Of a stretch of DNA of 7,373 bases, positions 4,517-7,373 are shown one piece after another. Within the stretch, counting starts at the first letter, position 1. Each line of letters opens with the position of its first letter. The notes below the pieces were generated by a model. The model had not been told where the DNA came from, did not search any database, and saw only the letters and a program-made list of their open reading frames with translations. The stretch covers positions 1-7,373 of the forward strand of contig CADCQU010000347.1 in the NCBI GenBank assembly GCA_902803635.1, given 5' to 3'. A program made the position numbers and the translations under genes. This DNA is from an uncultured Lachnospiraceae bacterium (GTDB lineage: Bacteria > Bacillota > Clostridia > Lachnospirales > Lachnospiraceae).

Positions 4517-6568
4517 ATGCGGCAACTTTTGAAGGGCTTGTTTTTAGTACTTTTTTTGGCTTTCCTGGGGATTGCTTCGGAGCGGGCGGCATTTGCCAAG
4601 ACTGTGCAGGACGTAATCACGGCCCCGCTAAGAAGCTACAGTATTCGTTCCATGATTGACAGCGACCGCGTGTTCTCCACCGCTGACGGCAAATGCTATG
4701 TCGCGGACTGGTCGGGGAGCGGGGAGCAGTTTTTCCGTTTCGAGGCCTGCACGGTGGGAAATGTGAGCGGCTACCGCATCCTTTCCGCCTCGACGGGCAA
4801 GGCCCTGACCGTCCGCTCCGCATATGCGGGGACGGAGGTCACGTTGGCCCCCCGCCGGAAGGACATTTATCAGGTCTGGCTGGTGCAGTACATGAAAAAC
4901 GGGAGCATGGAGTTTTTGTGCGCGGCCAACCGGAAATATGTCATCTCCATGCGCGGGGACGACAAGACGCCGGGGACGGGCCTCGTTCTTTCGCCGAACA
5001 ACCATAGCACGGCGCGGCAGTGGACGATCGCGCCGGGGGTGATCCAGTCGGCCACGATTGGCATGAACCGCAAGACCGTGACGGTCAAGGCGACGCTCAG
5101 CAAGGTCATGCCGAGCGACGACGGGCGCATTTATCTCATCGCCCTGGCACCCTACGCCCAGAGCCCGAAAAACGGCATCGTCGTTGCCTCCGCGAAGGCG
5201 GGGCTCCGCGTTACCTTGAAGGCGGAGCTCGGGGCGGGGACGAATCGCTCCCTCCTGCAGAAAAAGCTGCTGCTTGTGCGGAAATACAAGGGCTATTATT
5301 TCCCGATTAGCAATGGCTATTTCATCACGAACCCGGAGAATGCGGCCACAAATACGAAGGAGTTTCCGACCGCGAAGACCAAGAAGGGACTCAAGGTGCA
5401 GCTCTCGGAATCGTGCATCCAGCTCACCAAGGATTTGGGCGTCAGCCATGCCGTGGTGGATTTCCCGCTGGAAATTTTCCTCAACGGGTACGGCTGCAGT
5501 TATGTCTACGAGGGAAAGAGCTACCAGTTTAGCGCGTCGGCTTTGACCGGCCTGGTGGGTCAGCTCCGGAAGGTGCGCGAGACGGGCACCGTCGTCACCG
5601 GCATTTTCTACCTCCATGACCGTACGCTGACGGACTACATATTGCCGACGGCGGTCTCAGGGAGAAGGTACTGGAACGCGCATACATTTGCCCTGAATAC
5701 GGCAAATGCAAAGCGCAAGACGCTGGAGGCTCTTTTCTCCTGCCTTGCGGAGGTCTTGACGAAGGACGATATCCTGGTCGCGAACTGGGTATTTTCAAAT
5801 GAGGTGGACCAGTTCGGCTACTATAATTACTCCGGCGACATTTCCTATGCCCAGTACCATGAGGGCCTGGCGGACTCCTTCCGCATGTTCAACGCGGCCG
5901 TCAAGAGCAAATGGAAGAACGCGCGGACCTACATCTCGCTGGATCACAACTGGAACATTTCGACGGATGTGACGTACCCGGGGCTGTACCTTATGGAGGA
6001 CTTCCAGAAGGACCTTGCCGCGGAGGGGGCTGTGCACTGGGATATGGCCATGCACCCCTACCCGTCGCCGGAGATGGACTGCCGCTTCTGGCGGGGTTCC
6101 TACTACGTGACGAACGACGGATACAGCCGCCAGATCACCATGGCGAACGCGGGGATATTTGCCAAATATATTAAATCTACGTATGGACAGGACGTGCATA
6201 TTATAATGTCTGAGACAGGTCTCTGCGCGGTGGACAGCTACGGGGCGGAGCGCGAGGAAGACCAGGCGGCGGCCGTCGCACTGGCCTACTACCTGACGGA
6301 ATTTGACCCGAACATCGACATGATCGGCATCCACCGGGAGATGGACGAGGCAAATGGCGAGTGGAAGCTTGGGCTGTACCGCTGGGACAACCTTACATTT
6401 GCCAAATCGAGCGAACGCCTCGCGGCCGAGGTCTTTCGCTACATGGACACCAGCGACTGGAAGAAGTACGTCGGCAAATATGCCGCGTGCATTTCCAAAA
6501 AGGAGGACTGGCCCTCCATCATCAGATCCTACGGGCTGGAGTTCTCGGAGGCGACGCTGCGCAGGTAA
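4517..6568 (+). CDS. Secreted beta-trefoil plus DUF5722 glycosidase-like protein
   Basis: This 683-residue protein begins with a clear signal peptide: basic MRQLLK, a hydrophobic core, and AFA before K28. Residues about 32-172 look like a ricin-type beta-trefoil. QxF/QxW-like positions F73, W121 and W169 are spaced exactly 48 residues apart, the expected threefold pattern, although the third lacks the usual Q two before W. A beta-rich linker follows (about 173-300). Residues about 300-660 match my memory of DUF5722, a family with a TIM-barrel look. WVFSNEV (E429) resembles the acid/base Asn-Glu pair, and MSETG (E566) the nucleophile of clan GH-A hydrolases, with HPYP at 513-516 between them. 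No LPXTG or membrane anchor is seen at the end (ATLRR), so it is probably released or held by its trefoil. It has its own promoter, and no terminator is seen after it. The substrate is unknown. It could be an enzyme or a catalytically inactive binder. Confidence 0.85.
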   Translation: MRQLLKGLFLVLFLAFLGIASERAAFAKTVQDVITAPLRSYSIRSMIDSDRVFSTADGKCYVADWSGSGEQFFRFEACTVGNVSGYRILSASTGKALTVRSAYAGTEVTLAPRRKDIYQVWLVQYMKNGSMEFLCAANRKYVISMRGDDKTPGTGLVLSPNNHSTARQWTIAPGVIQSATIGMNRKTVTVKATLSKVMPSDDGRIYLIALAPYAQSPKNGIVVASAKAGLRVTLKAELGAGTNRSLLQKKLLLVRKYKGYYFPISNGYFITNPENAATNTKEFPTAKTKKGLKVQLSESCIQLTKDLGVSHAVVDFPLEIFLNGYGCSYVYEGKSYQFSASALTGLVGQLRKVRETGTVVTGIFYLHDRTLTDYILPTAVSGRRYWNAHTFALNTANAKRKTLEALFSCLAEVLTKDDILVANWVFSNEVDQFGYYNYSGDISYAQYHEGLADSFRMFNAAVKSKWKNARTYISLDHNWNISTDVTYPGLYLMEDFQKDLAAEGAVHWDMAMHPYPSPEMDCRFWRGSYYVTNDGYSRQITMANAGIFAKYIKSTYGQDVHIIMSETGLCAVDSYGAEREEDQAAAVALAYYLTEFDPNIDMIGIHREMDEANGEWKLGLYRWDNLTFAKSSERLAAEVFRYMDTSDWKKYVGKYAACISKKEDWPSIIRSYGLEFSEATLRR

Positions 6569-6585
6569 TCTTGAAAAAGCGATGG

Positions 6586-6614
6586 TTGCCAAACAGGGCG
6601 GGCTGTGGTATAGT
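6586..6614 (+). promoter_or_regulatory. Strong sigma-A promoter of gene 4
   Basis: TTGCCA (6586-6591, five of six) lies 17 bases before TATAGT (6609-6614, five of six), with a TGG extension at 6606-6608. It begins 17 bases after the gene 3 stop. The expected start is near 6621, leaving a leader of about 120 bases before gene 4. Confidence 0.8.
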
Positions 6615-6637
6615 AGTAAGCCGAATAGCTACTTACT
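6615..6637. promoter_or_regulatory. Inverted repeat over the gene 4 start site
   Basis: AGTAAG (6615-6620) and CTTACT (6632-6637) are an exact 6-bp inverted repeat with 11 bases between, starting right after the -10 box. The position suits a repressor operator. The left arm falls at or before the expected transcript start, so an RNA hairpin is less likely. Confidence 0.35.
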
Positions 6638-6684
6638 GTAAAAGGAGTGACGGCGGGCTGCAGAGGCGATGGCTTTGCCTGTTG

Positions 6685-6719
6685 GACGTTCGAGACGGGG
6701 ATTATGTCTTGGGAACGTC
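6685..6719 (+). promoter_or_regulatory. Leader hairpin just upstream of the gene 4 ribosome site
   Basis: GACGTTC (6685-6691) pairs with GAACGTC (6713-6719). Inside it GAGAC (6692-6696) pairs with GTCTT (6706-6710, one G-U), leaving a 9-base loop and a two-base bulge. It ends 13 bases before the ribosome site TAGGAGG (6732-6738). GGTTTT follows, too short a T-run for a firm terminator. It may be an attenuator, a translation-control or an RNA-stability element. Confidence 0.45.
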
Positions 6720-6743
6720 GGTTTTAGGGTTTAGGAGGTTTTT

Positions 6744-7289
6744 ATGGCACAGAACGAGACCATTGAAGAGGAACTGCGGGTTGACCCGGATAGCCTGCTT
6801 GGCAAATGGCGCCGTAAGGCGTATGACCAGACGGCGGATAAGCAGAAGCTGCGTCTTTTCTGGGAGGAGTACTTTGTCTTGGAGAAGGGCATTTACGCGC
6901 AGCTCCTTGCGGAGCCGGACACCGAGGTGCGGGGGACGGTGCGGGAGCTTGCTGAAAAGTACGGGATTAGCGTGGCCGAGATGACCGGCTTTTTGGACGG
7001 CATCAACGACAGCCTGGTGACCCCGAACCCCATCGAGACGATGGATGAGGATACCGAGGTGAACCTTGTCTACGACAAGGAGAAGCTGTACCGCAACATG
7101 GTGCAGGCGAAGGCGGACTGGCTCTACAACCTGCCTGAGTGGGGGGCGATTTTTGACGAGGCGAAGCGCCACGAGCTGTACCTTCTTCAGAAGAAGTCGG
7201 AGACCATCGTGAAGCCGAAGAAGATCGGCCGCAACGAGCCCTGCCCGTGTGGTTCGGGGAAGAAGTATAAGTATTGCTGCGGAAGGTAA
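6744..7289 (+). CDS. Small SEC-C metal-binding domain protein
   Basis: This 181-residue soluble protein starts at ATG 6744 after TAGGAGG (6732-6738). It ends in a SEC-C zinc motif, [17 protein letters not shown], with ligands C167, C169, C178 and C179. The same motif closes SecA, where it contacts SecB and ribosomes, and it is found on many unrelated proteins. Residues 1-155 are helical and charged, and include [11 protein letters not shown]...FLDGINDSL and ETMDEDTEV. This matches my memory of a conserved stand-alone Clostridia family of about 180 residues, so the gene looks full length. There is no signal peptide or membrane segment, so it is probably cytoplasmic. It has its own promoter, and no partner gene is visible in the window. 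A role in translation, secretion or protein quality control is plausible from the motif only. Confidence 0.9.
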   Translation: MAQNETIEEELRVDPDSLLGKWRRKAYDQTADKQKLRLFWEEYFVLEKGIYAQLLAEPDTEVRGTVRELAEKYGISVAEMTGFLDGINDSLVTPNPIETMDEDTEVNLVYDKEKLYRNMVQAKADWLYNLPEWGAIFDEAKRHELYLLQKKSETIVKPKKIGRNEPCPCGSGKKYKYCCGR

Positions 7290-7308
7290 GGAACCGTTGA
7301 GAAATAAA

Positions 7309-7371
7309 TCATACATATGGCTTGTCTAAATCCGTTTCTAACTGCGTTGTCGTCAGTCGGCGTAGCCCGCT
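7309..7371 (-). other. Possible 3' end of a convergent reading frame, or a repeat
   Basis: On the minus strand a frame is open from the window edge for 20 codons (SGLRRLTTTQLETDLDKPYV) and stops at 7311-7309. It is too short to judge as a gene. The stretch also looks like the flank of the palindrome at 7361-7373, so repeat DNA is at least as likely. Confidence 0.2.
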
Positions 7372-7373
7372 AC
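7351..7373. repeat. Palindrome cut by the right edge
   Basis: CAGTCGG resembles the CAGTCGGC part of repeat copies B and C. It is followed by GTAGC-CC-GCTAC, a 5-bp inverted repeat ending at the last base. If the element continues, the next bases should read about GCCGAC to extend the stem. No terminator for gene 4 is seen between 7290 and this point. Confidence 0.4.

Noticed and set aside
4628..5617. Minus-strand open frame of 329 codons opposite gene 3
   Set aside because: It is the shadow of the secreted protein's GC-rich codons, with Arg-rich composition and no start signals.
6157..6210. AT-rich patch with TATAAT inside gene 3, possible internal promoter
   Set aside because: The nearest -35-like TGGACA is only 12 bases upstream of TATAAT, and the frame continues through conserved protein sequence.
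5795..6592. Minus-strand open frame of 265 codons opposite the end of gene 3
   Set aside because: The plus strand here encodes the conserved catalytic-like part of DUF5722, and the antisense frame has no ribosome site.
6669..6734. 21-codon open frame in the gene 4 leader whose stop overlaps the ribosome site
   Set aside because: Its placement suggests coupling, but there is no properly spaced ribosome site before ATG 6669 and the peptide has no regulatory codon run. Kept only as a remote possibility.

Overview
The window looks like chromosomal DNA from a GC-rich member of the Clostridia (Bacillota), probably a gut-type Lachnospiraceae or Oscillospiraceae relative. The evidence is Bacillota-style AGGAGG ribosome sites, sigma-A promoters with extended -10 elements, protein families typical of that class (CmpB-like membrane protein, DUF5722 secreted protein, small SEC-C protein), and short GC-rich palindromic repeats of the CCCCTCTCAGTCGGC / GCTCCCCC type that I recall from Clostridia genomes. 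No rRNA, tRNA, CRISPR array, transposase or phage gene is visible.

Layout: all four confident genes are on the + strand. Positions 1-159 are a mosaic of repeat hairpins leading into a ribosome site. Gene 1 (160-2814) encodes a large fused membrane protein: two zinc ribbons, a cytoplasmic domain, seven membrane segments, an extracytoplasmic TPM domain, an eighth membrane segment and a poly-glycine tail. Gene 2 (2846-4042) starts 31 bases later and is probably in the same operon. It encodes a five-helix CmpB-type membrane protein with a long cytoplasmic helical tail. Positions 4043-4516 are non-coding and hold two tandem copies of the palindromic repeat, an AT-rich inverted repeat, a likely terminator, and the promoter of gene 3. 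Gene 3 (4517-6568) encodes a secreted protein with a ricin-like beta-trefoil followed by a DUF5722 glycosidase-like domain. Gene 4 (6744-7289) encodes a small SEC-C zinc protein, has its own strong promoter at 6586-6614 and carries a structured leader. The right edge (7290-7373) has no complete gene and ends inside another palindrome.

Genes 1 and 2 plausibly work together at the membrane, since they are adjacent, share one transcription unit, and both couple membrane helices to large soluble domains. Gene 3 is a separate secreted carbohydrate-binding or carbohydrate-cleaving candidate. Gene 4 is a separate cytoplasmic gene. I see no recognised defence, mobile or biosynthetic system. The most unusual points are an AT-rich, repeat-like segment read in frame through gene 1, a threefold 11-residue repeat in the tail of gene 2, compensatory base changes in the palindromic repeats that bracket genes 1-2, and the stacked control signals ahead of gene 4.
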